Source: Fredinandcohnia quinoae (GTDB lineage Bacteria; Bacillota; Bacilli; Bacillales; Bacillaceae_L). From it: a stretch of 47,205 bases of DNA. Where the stretch lies: the NCBI RefSeq assembly GCF_022427965.1, contig NZ_JAKTTI010000035.1, forward strand, positions 1-47,205, given 5' to 3'. The notes below the pieces were generated by a model. That model did no database searches and was not told the DNA's origin. It saw nothing but the letters and a program-made list of their open reading frames with translations. Every line of letters starts with the position of its first letter. The stretch's first letter is position 1. Below, piece by piece: positions 1 through 7,766 of the stretch. Position numbers and translations under genes: made by a program.

Positions 1-46
1 GTGTTTTATTAAAAAAGTCTCGATTTATATTGTCCACTTTCTTGAC

Positions 47-300
47 AGAAGACCATTTTGGAGTAAATAAGGGAAGGTTTTCCGCTTATGTAAAGCAAAT
101 CCCCTAATTTTGATGTTTTTCGAGTCAATAGGAGGAATTTTTTCCGCTATTCAAATGATTTTTTATTCTATTTACTAATTAGGGGAAATTTTTTCCGTTA
201 TTTATTTGATTGGATGCTTAATTTGATTTCCATCCTTTATTTGATCAGCTGCTTAATTTGTTTTCCATCCTTTATTTGATTGGGTGCTTAACCTGATCAC
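47..300 (+). repeat. Dispersed hairpin element, copy A
   Basis: This is one of seven copies of an intergenic element. It holds three stem-loops: ATAAGGGAA pairing with TTCCGCTTAT near 67-89, the AATAGG-type arm near 126-150, and the last arm near 178-206. The first hairpin seen in copies B-G is missing. From 212 two full 35-bp tandem units follow, plus a partial third one (core GCTTAATTTG...CCATCCTTTATTTGAT). It joins a remnant of the DUF559 gene at about 282. All seven copies lie in the same orientation. Confidence 0.88.
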
Positions 301-420
301 CCAACCAATAAGTGCGTTGACACCGACGAGGATTCTCTTCACTTGGTCATACGATAAGCGGATTACGATCCACCCATCAATCACCAACTGATTTTGCCGT
401 TCCAGGTTCTCGGAAAATTA
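282..420 (-). pseudogene. DUF559 gene remnant (internal deletion)
   Basis: Minus-strand reading gives NLERQNQLVIDGW followed by VIRLSYDQVK, nearly identical to the core of the intact DUF559 protein at 3832-4497. After the codons matching 'VKEN/PRRC' about 230 bp are missing, and the sequence jumps to the last codons of the gene and then into the 35-bp tandem repeats. The 5' part of the gene is absent beyond about 420. It is a deletion derivative of the copy-B arrangement and encodes no functional protein. Confidence 0.8.
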
Positions 421-462
421 TCATTTATCTCTTTAACAAAACTTCTAGCAACTTCTTTTAAT

Positions 463-960
463 TTAATTTGCAACATACTGCCTTTTTATTGAAAAATGCT
501 TTTTTATAGATGGGATAACAAATCTATCAAGACCGTAGTAATACGTTCCTTTTCCAATAAATAATAGAATCATCGCTATTACAAAAAGCTTTGCATCGAG
601 ACTAGATAATCCCATTCCTGCCATGATAAAGTTTAAATTCATAAAGGCACCACCAATTAATGCTGGAATTGTTGCGAACCCTAAGATTAATCCTAAGCCT
701 ACAAGAAACTCTCCCCAAGGAATAAGGACATTAAAAATCTCTATATTTGGTAAAGCAAATCCTTCGAGGAAGCTAGCATACCACCCTTGGACTGTTGGGT
801 GTTCTCCACTTGCATTTGCAATTGCTCCTTGTATAAATCCACCTGCCTCAAACCCAGAGCTAATTTTATAATAACCCGCTTCTATCCATTGAAGTCCTAA
901 CCAAATCCGCAATATTGTTAGAATGAATGCCATTCTTGGTCCATTTATAAATTTTTTCAT
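463..960 (-). CDS. DoxX family membrane protein
   Basis: A 165-residue integral membrane protein with about four hydrophobic segments (LTILRIWLGLQWIEAGYYK, LIPWGEFLVGLGLILGFAT, ALIGGAFMNLNFIMAG, LFVIAMILLFIGKG), the arrangement of the DoxX/YphA family. These proteins are small and their reaction is mostly undefined; some are linked to thiosulfate:quinone oxidation or redox-stress complexes. I start at 960 (MKKFINGPRM) because AAGGAG lies about 9 nt upstream. An in-frame ATG at 996 would put the start inside a regulatory palindrome and has no ribosome site. It is a single gene. Two Rex/Fnr-type palindromes upstream point to redox or oxygen control. Confidence 0.85.
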   Translation of the reverse strand: MKKFINGPRMAFILTILRIWLGLQWIEAGYYKISSGFEAGGFIQGAIANASGEHPTVQGWYASFLEGFALPNIEIFNVLIPWGEFLVGLGLILGFATIPALIGGAFMNLNFIMAGMGLSSLDAKLFVIAMILLFIGKGTYYYGLDRFVIPSIKKHFSIKRQYVAN

Positions 961-980
961 AATGAATTTCTCCTTTTTGA

Positions 981-998
981 TTGTGAAATATTTCACAA
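981..998. promoter_or_regulatory. Rex/Fnr-type palindrome 1 before doxX-like gene
   Basis: TTGTGAAATATTTCACAA is a perfect 18-bp palindrome ending just before the ribosome binding site of the DoxX gene. It matches the Rex pattern TTGTGAA-N4-TTCACAA and also the Fnr pattern TGTGA-N6-TCACA. Its place downstream of any plausible promoter fits repression, favouring Rex, but this is inference. Confidence 0.75.
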
Positions 999-1040
999 AA
1001 ATGATTAAATTTTTTTGATTTACGATTGCTTTTTAATTAT

Positions 1041-1058
1041 TTGTGAAGTATTTCACTT
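1041..1058. promoter_or_regulatory. Rex/Fnr-type palindrome 2
   Basis: TTGTGAAGTATTTCACTT is a near-perfect second copy of the 981-998 site, with centres exactly 60 bp apart. Paired sites of this kind suggest cooperative binding. No good -10 box lies at the spacing expected for Fnr activation from this site. Confidence 0.65.
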
Positions 1059-1214
1059 GTTTTTATACACTCATTGTAACGAGCCCTTTCATCCATTTCC
1101 TTGATATAGGTCAATTTTTTTAGGAAGTTATATAATCGAATCACCGAGAGAGCACTCATGCTTCAAATGATCAACTTTCTCTAGCCTATTAAATTACTCT
1201 TATCCTAGTTCACG

Positions 1215-1245
1215 CAAAAAAACCGACTCTCACTTAGAGAATCGG
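1215..1245 (-). terminator. Terminator of the chemotaxis receptor gene
   Basis: On the minus strand CCGATTCTC and GAGAGTCGG form a stem followed directly by seven T. It lies about 75 bp after the stop codon of the MCP gene. Confidence 0.8.
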
Positions 1246-1320
1246 ACTAGGAACTGCAATTTTAACAAACTTTTACTTGAAGAAAATCAATTATAGTGAC
1301 TAAGCCAATCAAACTTATTT

Positions 1321-2664
1321 TTATTTTACTTTAAATTTATTTATTTCATTATTTAGCTCATTAGCAAGTAGCTGTAGCTCTTTTGATGATTTCGCTATAT
1401 TCTCTGTTGAAGCAAGCTGCTCTTGTCCAGAAGCTGAAATCTCTTGTGTACTTGCTGCAAATTCCTCTGCAGTAGCTGCCATCCCTTCTGTTTGAAAGGA
1501 AATTTCCTTTGATTTTTCATTAATACTTTTCAACGTTAATGCTGTATTTTTAAAGCTTTCAACAATTCCATCATAGGTTACTTTTATCTTATTAAATGCA
1601 TCCTGAGTGAGTGATAGTGCGTCTTTTTGCTCTTCTACTAATGTTCCTGTTTTCGTTATATTGGCTACTGCTAGGCTTGTTGTTTCAGTTGTTCTCTCAA
1701 TAACAGCGGTAATGTGCTTAGCGGCTTGTGTTGAATCTTCAGCTAAACTTCTAATTTCAGCAGCGACAACACCAAACCCCTTCCCAGCTTCCCCTGCTCT
1801 ACTAGCCTCAATAGCTGCATTTAAGGCTAATAGATTGGTTTGATTTGCAATCGAAGTAATCGTGTCAACAAAGCCCGCTACCTCATTAACCATTTTACTT
1901 AGCTCCTGAATCGATTGCTTAGTATGGTGAGAGACTATGACATTTTCATCCATCTTTGTTGCTTGGGTATCGACCGCTGTCTGTCCCGCTTCAATGGAAA
2001 CGAGTGATTGAACTGCATTCTCTGCACCAGTAGATGCCAGCTGCGTAATCTCATCGATTAATTGAACAACCTCTGATAGGGTTGTGTTTATTCCGTTAAC
2101 TGTTTCCGCCTGTTGATTATTTCCACTCGCTAACTCATCCATCGCCGATGTCGCTTGCGTGATCGTTCTTACATGTACATCTGCAATATCTGTAAGATTG
2201 TTCGAATGGGAAGTAACCAGCGAGGAGACAGATTGCAATTTTTCTGCAAGACTCCGTATTGAATTTCTTGTTTCCCATAGGGCTCTTGCCATTGCACCTG
2301 TTTCATCTTTATTTTCTAATAAACCTTTAAAGCTTTCCTCATCATCGACTAAATCTAATTTCGATGTTTGCTTTGCGATATCCGTTAATCTGATGATTGG
2401 TTTTGAAATCAATTTCCCTAACACATAAGCGATGACCACTCCAACTATGAGTGACAGGATAAGCCCGATCCAGACCGTTGTTGGCATTAAAAATCCTCCC
2501 ATATTTGGGGCTGCACCACTCGCCGTATCGCTAGCCATTGATGCATCAGGGTTTCCGTTCGATTGCCCCTTGTTCATAAGAACCGATGCCGCGACATTCA
2601 CTGCTGCAACAAAAATAGTATTTAATAGTGATAATAAAATAATCTTTGTAGATATTTTTTTCAT
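1321..2664 (-). CDS. Methyl-accepting chemotaxis protein
   Basis: A 447-residue chemoreceptor. TM1 (about 6-28) and TM2 (about 62-86) flank an unusually short extracytoplasmic loop of about 35 residues rich in N, G, S and A, too small for a normal sensor domain. A HAMP linker follows (about 84-136), then the long coiled-coil signalling domain. The conserved hairpin tip lies at about 271-312 with the [19 protein letters not shown] core. It should relay a signal to CheA/CheW. The missing ligand domain suggests sensing through the membrane or HAMP region, as proposed for energy- or membrane-state sensors; this is inference. AAGGAG precedes the ATG, and the gene is monocistronic with its own terminator. 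Confidence 0.93.
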   Translation of the reverse strand: MKKISTKIILLSLLNTIFVAAVNVAASVLMNKGQSNGNPDASMASDTASGAAPNMGGFLMPTTVWIGLILSLIVGVVIAYVLGKLISKPIIRLTDIAKQTSKLDLVDDEESFKGLLENKDETGAMARALWETRNSIRSLAEKLQSVSSLVTSHSNNLTDIADVHVRTITQATSAMDELASGNNQQAETVNGINTTLSEVVQLIDEITQLASTGAENAVQSLVSIEAGQTAVDTQATKMDENVIVSHHTKQSIQELSKMVNEVAGFVDTITSIANQTNLLALNAAIEASRAGEAGKGFGVVAAEIRSLAEDSTQAAKHITAVIERTTETTSLAVANITKTGTLVEEQKDALSLTQDAFNKIKVTYDGIVESFKNTALTLKSINEKSKEISFQTEGMAATAEEFAASTQEISASGQEQLASTENIAKSSKELQLLANELNNEINKFKVK

Positions 2665-2916
2665 ATGTATTCTCCTTGATGTTTATTGACTTTTAAGCAT
2701 ACATCGAATTATAAATTCTGTTTCTTAAAAAAACCTTAAACATTTTTATTTGGGAATACTCTACTATTGATAGACTAAAGGGCTAAATTAATTTGATCCT
2801 ACATCTTTGGAAAATAACACTAGGATACAATGAGGCATCTTGCTACACTTAATTCATATTCAGGATAACCTTAATTATAGGAGCATCCAACTTTAATTGA
2901 ATAAAACTGTCTGAAA

Positions 2917-3351
2917 TTATTCAATCCTTTTCTCTAAATGCTTTAATTCCTCTAACGTTTTGTTTGTTGAAAAACTAATTTGATAGATAGTATCCTTACT
3001 TTCTACCCAATAATGATAAGTAACATCTGGTTCATTAGCAAAATGAACACCAATATAGTACGAATTCAGATGTTTATAGCCATCAATACGATGAGGAACT
3101 GTGGAAATCGTCCATTCTTCATCTGGATAATGCTCTACTAAGTAGGGTCTTAGTAATTTAACCTTTTTATCAATTTGTGCATCTATCCAAAAAGGACGAG
3201 CAACAAAAAATATACAGTAAGCTACAAATACAACTACTACTAATAACCAACCAGTCTTTCGCCATCTACCTTTTAAAAAGGTTGTAATTATTACGAGTAC
3301 TGCAATTACAGCCCCAACAATCATTAACTCTATTAATTCTGTTGGATGCAT
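2917..3351 (-). CDS. Small two-TM membrane protein of unknown function
   Basis: 144 residues. TM1 at about 8-25 and TM2 at about 34-53 are joined by a short basic loop. A C-terminal soluble part of about 90 residues carries PYLVEHYPDEEWTIS and ends in a charged helix. It resembles the short hypothetical membrane proteins common in Bacillus, but I cannot name the family. GGGGAGG lies about 13 nt before the ATG. It stands alone, with hairpin element B directly upstream. Confidence 0.7.
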   Translation of the reverse strand: MHPTELIELMIVGAVIAVLVIITTFLKGRWRKTGWLLVVVVFVAYCIFFVARPFWIDAQIDKKVKLLRPYLVEHYPDEEWTISTVPHRIDGYKHLNSYYIGVHFANEPDVTYHYWVESKDTIYQISFSTNKTLEELKHLEKRIE

Positions 3352-3424
3352 GATACCAATCTAACCTCCCCGACTTAGTGACGTTAGTGAAAACCATTTA
3401 ATGTTGTGGTTGCTACGAGCTAAC

Positions 3425-3861
3425 GAACCACTCAAGGATTTCCACTTCTTATTTAAGTAACCAGCGAAAATAAGCGGAGGTTTTTCCGTTAATTGCAGAT
3501 TGGGGGTCATTTTGGGGTAAATAAGGGAAGGTTTTCCGCTTATATATAGCAAATCCCCTAATTTTGATGTTTTTCGAGTCAATAGGCGGAATTTTTTCCG
3601 CTATTCAAACGATATTTTATTCTATTTACTAATTAGGGGAACTTTTTTCCGCTATTTATTTGGTTAGGTGCTTAATTCAATTCCCATCCTTTATCTAATC
3701 GGTCACTTAATTTGTTTTCCATCCTTTATCTGATCAGCCCGCTTAATTTGTTTTCCACCCTTTATCTGATCGGTCACTTAATTTGATTCCCATCCTTTAA
3801 CTGATCAGGTGCTAAACTTGATTCCCCCTATTTATCTGATTGGGTGCTTAACCTGATCACC
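3425..3861 (+). repeat. Dispersed hairpin element, copy B, with tandem repeats
   Basis: The fullest copy, on the 3' side of the intact DUF559 gene. Four stem-loops: TAAGCGGA/TTCCGTTA (about 3471-3491), ATAAGGGAA/TTCCGCTTAT (about 3520-3543), AATAGGCGGAA/TTCCGCTATT (about 3580-3605) and AATTAGGGGAA/TTCCGCTATTT (about 3631-3658). From 3667 there are five tandem units of 34-36 bp and a partial sixth, each containing GCTTAA or CACTTAA and CCTTTATCTGATC-like sequence. The segment ACCACTCAAGGA before the first hairpin is shared with copy C. The DUF559 stop codon lies inside the fifth unit. Confidence 0.92.
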
Positions 3862-4497
3862 TAACCGATAAGAGCGAATCCTCTTGATTCCGGATGCGGG
3901 GAGTAACATCTTTCTATCGGCGAGTTGAGAAAGTACTTTTCTGACCGACTTGTCACTTAGCTTCAAATGCTTCTCGACTTCTTTGGGGAATATGGCTTCT
4001 CCCTTTCGAATCGCCAGTCGAAGCACTTCCTTTTCTACAAAGGACAAAGAGTTCTGATCCAGTTCATTACCCAGCCACTGGCCAATCACTTGCTGAACAA
4101 TTTGTTGACACCGACGAGGATTCTCTTTCACTTGGTCATAAGAAAAGCGGATTACAGTCCATCCGTCAATCACCAACTGATTTTGCCGTTCCAGATTGTC
4201 GGAAAATTGCCATCTGCTAATGCTCTTTAAGTGAGGCCCAAACCCATCAATTTCAAAGCAAATCCGGATGCCGGGCCGAATATAAGCAAAATCCAAATAC
4301 CTTTTGCCGTCCTTAAAATCATCAACTTCAAATTCTGGATGAAGATACTTGAAATGGTGAAACAATGGCCACCATACTTGCTTCAAAAACAACATTTCAG
4401 CCTGATTGTGACCTTCTTGTAAGCGCCGCAATCGTTCACCAGTTCTTGCCTGCAAGTGTGCATCCAAAAAGGCCTGGTATTCTTTTTCAAATCCCAT
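3832..4497 (-). CDS. DUF559 (Vsr-like) nuclease-type protein with C-terminal winged helix
   Basis: 221 residues. The middle (about 60-140) carries the DUF559/Vsr-like PD-(D/E)XK layout: KRYLDFAYIRPG, then CFEIDGFGPH, then DNLERQNQLVIDGW and VIRFSYDQV. These give the expected D, E and basic residues of a metal-dependent nuclease. The C-terminal part (about 155-215, FPKEVEKHLKLSDKSVRKVL) looks like a winged helix-turn-helix for DNA binding. The last codons (QVKHPIR) are encoded by the first unit of the 35-bp tandem array, and the hairpin element follows immediately. Two broken copies of this gene lie at 282-420 and 12825-13070, each beside the same hairpin element. Nuclease activity is inferred from the fold pattern. 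A role in moving or maintaining the element is my hypothesis. Confidence 0.8.
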   Translation of the reverse strand: MGFEKEYQAFLDAHLQARTGERLRRLQEGHNQAEMLFLKQVWWPLFHHFKYLHPEFEVDDFKDGKRYLDFAYIRPGIRICFEIDGFGPHLKSISRWQFSDNLERQNQLVIDGWTVIRFSYDQVKENPRRCQQIVQQVIGQWLGNELDQNSLSFVEKEVLRLAIRKGEAIFPKEVEKHLKLSDKSVRKVLSQLADRKMLLPASGIKRIRSYRLGDQVKHPIR

Positions 4498-5086
4498 ACG
4501 ATCCCTCCTCCAATAGTCATTTCTTTTATAGCTGACCTATCAATTCGGAAACCGTCCTTTATCAAAGGTTGCATACATAACTCTCTACTATTTTATCTTT
4601 TGAACTTCAGACAGGTTGTTAAAAATAAATGAGTGTTACGAGGTTTCATGTAGTTTCAATCGGAGAAAGTAAAAGGCGGAGCAGCTAATAAAAGAGAAAA
4701 ATACAGATGAGGATTTGAGGTTAGAACTACTTTTAGATTAATAGAATTTTTAAGTTTGTCAATCTATTTTCATACTATTTCGCAAACAATTTTCACAGAA
4801 AAAATCTGCCTCCCCAACCTTCAAGTAGCCTTTTTCCTATAAGATAAATAGTTCCTTTTTTTGGTATCGCGATATTATTTTTCAAAAAATATACCCATAA
4901 TCTAACAGTTGTAATACCAGGAGATGGAGCCTACAGACCACCCACAATATTCTTATGAAAGTTTACTTGATTCTGAAAGTTAATTGGGTATCGAATTTAA
5001 TATTTCCAGTATTTTAGTAAGGTAAATAGTCTATATCTACGATACATTTAAACTGTATTCAATAATTTACTGGAGGAATAAATGAG
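4498..5086. other. 589-bp divergent gap with no recognised gene
   Basis: This lies between the divergently oriented DUF559 and SLH-protease genes. I see no sustained reading frame, strong hairpin or operator. A 19-codon open stretch from 4924 lacks a usable ribosome site. Promoters for both flanking genes must lie here, but none is convincing. Confidence 0.5.
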
Positions 5087-7399
5087 GTGAAGAGACGTTA
5101 TCGTTTTTTAATCTCATTCTTATTTCTAGTTACTTTGGTTCTGTCAAGCATACCGGCCATGCCTGCGGGTGTGGAACAAGTGAAAGCGGCGACAAAGTTT
5201 CCAGATGTAACGAGCTTTCGGAATGAGATTTTATTTTTAAATAATACCGGTGTTATTTATGGGTATAAAAATGGTGATTTTAGGCCAAATGATCCAATTA
5301 ATCGCTCTCAAGCGGTAATTATGATTATGAGAGAGCTTGGTCTCGATACAAAAAACCCGGTAAACCCAGGGTTCAAGGATTTTAAGCCAGGTGATTTTGG
5401 TTATAATGAAGTGGCGAAAGCGGCTGAATTAAACATTATTACCGGAGTCACAAGAGATACTTTTAATCCCAATGGTAAATTAACCCGTGGGCAAATGGCC
5501 ATTATTTTGGCAAAGGCCTATAACTTAAAGGGAAATAGCCGTTATCACTTTAAGGATGTAGGCATTAAGTCAGTCGTTTATCCTTATGTAAGTACGATAA
5601 CAGCTCATAATATTACGACAGGCTATTCTGATGGAACATTCCGACCAAATGGAATCATGACGAGAGCACAATTTTCAGCATTTATGGCGCGTTTTTTAAA
5701 TGATGATTTTAAACCGATGATTGCTAACAATCTAGGGATGTATACCATTGAAGAAATTGCCCAAAACGAGTTAAGTGTTGTGGCTATCGAGCTATATGAT
5801 GAAAATGATGAGCTTATTTCCCAAGGAAGTGGCTTTGTTGTGGCCAACCAATTAATCGCAACCAATTTCCATGTGATTAGTGGTGGTGCAAAGGCGAAGG
5901 CCGTGTTGTCAACAGGTGAGCGCTTTGACCTTGAGGGCGTTGTGGGGTATGACGATTATTTGGATGTTGCTTTATTAAAGCCTGTCGTCCGTACGGGAGT
6001 ACCACCTCTAACACTAGCAAGCCATGATCATGTTCGAAAAGGTGAATGGGCTGTGGCGATTGGCAGTCCTTTAGGTATGCAAAATTCAATTTCAGAAGGG
6101 ATTGTTTCCAACAAGCAAGTGTTTGAGGATGAAGCAGGTCCTGTAAAAGTGATTCAAACGACAGCCAATATTACCTTTGGAAGTTCAGGTGGTCCGTTAT
6201 TTAATATGAACGGCGAAGTCATTGGGATGAATTCGTTTGGTATCGAGGGTCTAAATTTTGCATTGGCAACTGATTACATTACGAATCTCTTAAATCCGTT
6301 AAAAGGTAAAACATTTCAGGAAATAAATACGTTGGATTTTGCAAGCATGCCAACCATTGAATTTCCTGATGAAGAAAACCCAGAAGAAGTACCAAATGAA
6401 GGGTGGCAGGAAGATGTAATCGAAGGTGGTTTGATAGAAAACTTACCTCCTGAGGCACTGCCGTCAAAACCAGAACCACTACAAGGGACTAAATCATACT
6501 TGACGGATTTGTTTATCGATGTGGTTCATGATCCTGAATTGCCAGTATTATACGGTATTAACGAAAACGGAGAATTACTTTCAATGAATTACATTACGAA
6601 AAAAATCTCCCGTCTACCATTTAGTTACCCTGCTGAATCTATTTTTTACGCAAATGGAGAGCTTTATGTTACTCTCTTAAAAGGACAGCACAGTTCTTAT
6701 TGGTGGGAGGAAACGCAGGAAGGTAGTGTTGCGATCGTAGATCCAACTTCATTGAAGGTAAAAAAAATGTTCAATATTGCAATTGACCCTTATGATATCG
6801 TTGCTGATGATAATCATTTCTATGTTTCTTCAGGTTCAGGGCAATGGACGTATTTGCAAAGCTATAATCGTGAAACAGGTGCTCAAGTGTCATCCGCTGG
6901 CATTAGACAGCAAAGCCAACTTGAAATGCACCCAAGTAAAACGAGAATTTATGCTATTGATTCTGATTCTTCCCCTCGTGATATGGAAGTATTCAATATT
7001 AATAATGGGGTTATTTCAGTTGGTTATGACTCACCATACCACGGTGATTATGAGATGGATGAATGGATGTTTATCTCGCCAGATGGCAGATACATTTTCA
7101 ATGCAGCAGGAACCGTTTTTAGAGCAACCGCTTTGAAGGAAACGAATATGCAATACGTTACCGATATCGGAACGCCATTCTACACTATCGGCTTTAGTGA
7201 GGACGGTACTGAATTTTATGTCACTACTGAAGATCAACTGATCACCTACAGTTATGATACATTCCAACCGATAGCTACCCATGCTTTAAATGGTGCTGGT
7301 TACTTCACTTTCAATCACAAAGGCAAGCTTATTATTGTCGGTGAAGAAGTTCCTGCCGGATCGAAAGTATTGAAGACTTTTATTTTAGAAACAGAATAG
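5087..7399 (+). CDS. SLH-anchored HtrA-like serine protease with C-terminal propeller
   Basis: 770 residues, GTG start with GGAGG 10 nt upstream. A signal peptide (1-35, ending VKAAT) leads into three SLH domains (about 38-85, 96-150, 155-205; motifs KNGDFRPNDPINRSQ, DTFNPNGKLTRGQ, SDGTFRPNGIMTRAQ) that bind cell-wall polymer. A trypsin-like S1C domain follows (about 225-400) with triad H262 (TNFHV), D293 (YLDVAL) and S367 (GSSGGP). There is no PDZ domain, unlike DegP/HtrA. After an acidic, proline-rich linker (about 405-460) comes about 300 residues of repeated beta-propeller-like blades (DPYDIVADDNHFYVSSG, EDGTEFYVTTEDQ). It should act on the cell surface. The propeller probably recruits substrate, which is inference. 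Confidence 0.88.
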   Translation: MKRRYRFLISFLFLVTLVLSSIPAMPAGVEQVKAATKFPDVTSFRNEILFLNNTGVIYGYKNGDFRPNDPINRSQAVIMIMRELGLDTKNPVNPGFKDFKPGDFGYNEVAKAAELNIITGVTRDTFNPNGKLTRGQMAIILAKAYNLKGNSRYHFKDVGIKSVVYPYVSTITAHNITTGYSDGTFRPNGIMTRAQFSAFMARFLNDDFKPMIANNLGMYTIEEIAQNELSVVAIELYDENDELISQGSGFVVANQLIATNFHVISGGAKAKAVLSTGERFDLEGVVGYDDYLDVALLKPVVRTGVPPLTLASHDHVRKGEWAVAIGSPLGMQNSISEGIVSNKQVFEDEAGPVKVIQTTANITFGSSGGPLFNMNGEVIGMNSFGIEGLNFALATDYITNLLNPLKGKTFQEINTLDFASMPTIEFPDEENPEEVPNEGWQEDVIEGGLIENLPPEALPSKPEPLQGTKSYLTDLFIDVVHDPELPVLYGINENGELLSMNYITKKISRLPFSYPAESIFYANGELYVTLLKGQHSSYWWEETQEGSVAIVDPTSLKVKKMFNIAIDPYDIVADDNHFYVSSGSGQWTYLQSYNRETGAQVSSAGIRQQSQLEMHPSKTRIYAIDSDSSPRDMEVFNINNGVISVGYDSPYHGDYEMDEWMFISPDGRYIFNAAGTVFRATALKETNMQYVTDIGTPFYTIGFSEDGTEFYVTTEDQLITYSYDTFQPIATHALNGAGYFTFNHKGKLIIVGEEVPAGSKVLKTFILETE

Positions 7400-7410
7400 G
7401 TGTTTGAAGA

Positions 7411-7442
7411 CAAGAGCCACTTAGGTGCGCTCTTGTTTTTTA
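7411..7442 (+). terminator. Terminator of the SLH-protease gene
   Basis: CAAGAGC and GCTCTTG form a stem with an inner CAC/GTG pairing, followed by six T. It starts 12 bp after the stop codon. Confidence 0.85.
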
Positions 7443-7490
7443 TAGAACGCTAATAATATCGAAGAATTCAACAAAATATAGTTGTTGACA

Positions 7491-7610
7491 GGCAGCAGTG
7501 TAATTGCTGGCGACACAGCTCAACAGGCTGCTTCGAGGGAAATATTTGAGGAACTTGGCATCTACTATCAATACGACACTATACGACCACAGTTAACCAT
7601 TAATGTCTAA
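7491..7610 (+). pseudogene. NUDIX hydrolase fragment
   Basis: An open stretch of 39 codons reads GSSVIAGDTAQQAAS, REIFEELGI and then YYQYDTIRPQLTINV before a stop. It fits the NUDIX box G-x5-E-x7-REUxEExGU with D in place of the first E. The upstream and downstream thirds of a NUDIX protein are missing and there is no start or ribosome site. It is a decayed remnant. Confidence 0.75.
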
Positions 7611-7662
7611 CTTCATACCCGCACATTATGAAAAAGTGGATTTTTTCCTCCTCAATTAGTTA

Positions 7663-7691
7663 TTGACAAAAAACTAAAAAAACACTAAAAT
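7663..7691 (+). promoter_or_regulatory. SigA promoter of the siderophore-binding gene
   Basis: TTGACA at 7663-7668 and TAAAAT at 7686-7691 are separated by exactly 17 bp. The predicted start falls at about 7698, at the edge of the Fur box. Confidence 0.8.
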
Positions 7692-7698
7692 TTTGTAA

Positions 7699-7713
7699 TG
7701 ATAATGATTATCA
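7699..7713. promoter_or_regulatory. Fur box
   Basis: TGATAATGATTATCA is a perfect 7-1-7 inverted repeat matching the Bacillus Fur consensus. It covers the predicted transcription start of the siderophore-binding gene, so iron-loaded Fur should block it. Confidence 0.92.
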
Positions 7714-7766
7714 ATTTCAATTATAAAAAAGGTAGAGATGATACCTTTTACTAGGAGGATCTTACG

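Noticed and set aside
3361-3582. 73-codon minus-strand frame
   Set aside because: It lies across hairpin element B and has no protein-like composition or ribosome site.
3667-3861. CRISPR-like array of 35-bp repeats
   Set aside because: The units are head-to-tail without spacers, degenerate, and no cas genes are present; they are a tandem repeat of the hairpin element.
4924-4983. 19-codon frame starting MEPTDHPQYSYES
   Set aside because: The ribosome-like AGGAG touches the ATG with no spacing and the frame is very short; probably chance.
6777-7136. 119-codon frame inside the SLH-protease gene
   Set aside because: It is an out-of-frame shadow of the propeller region with no start signal.
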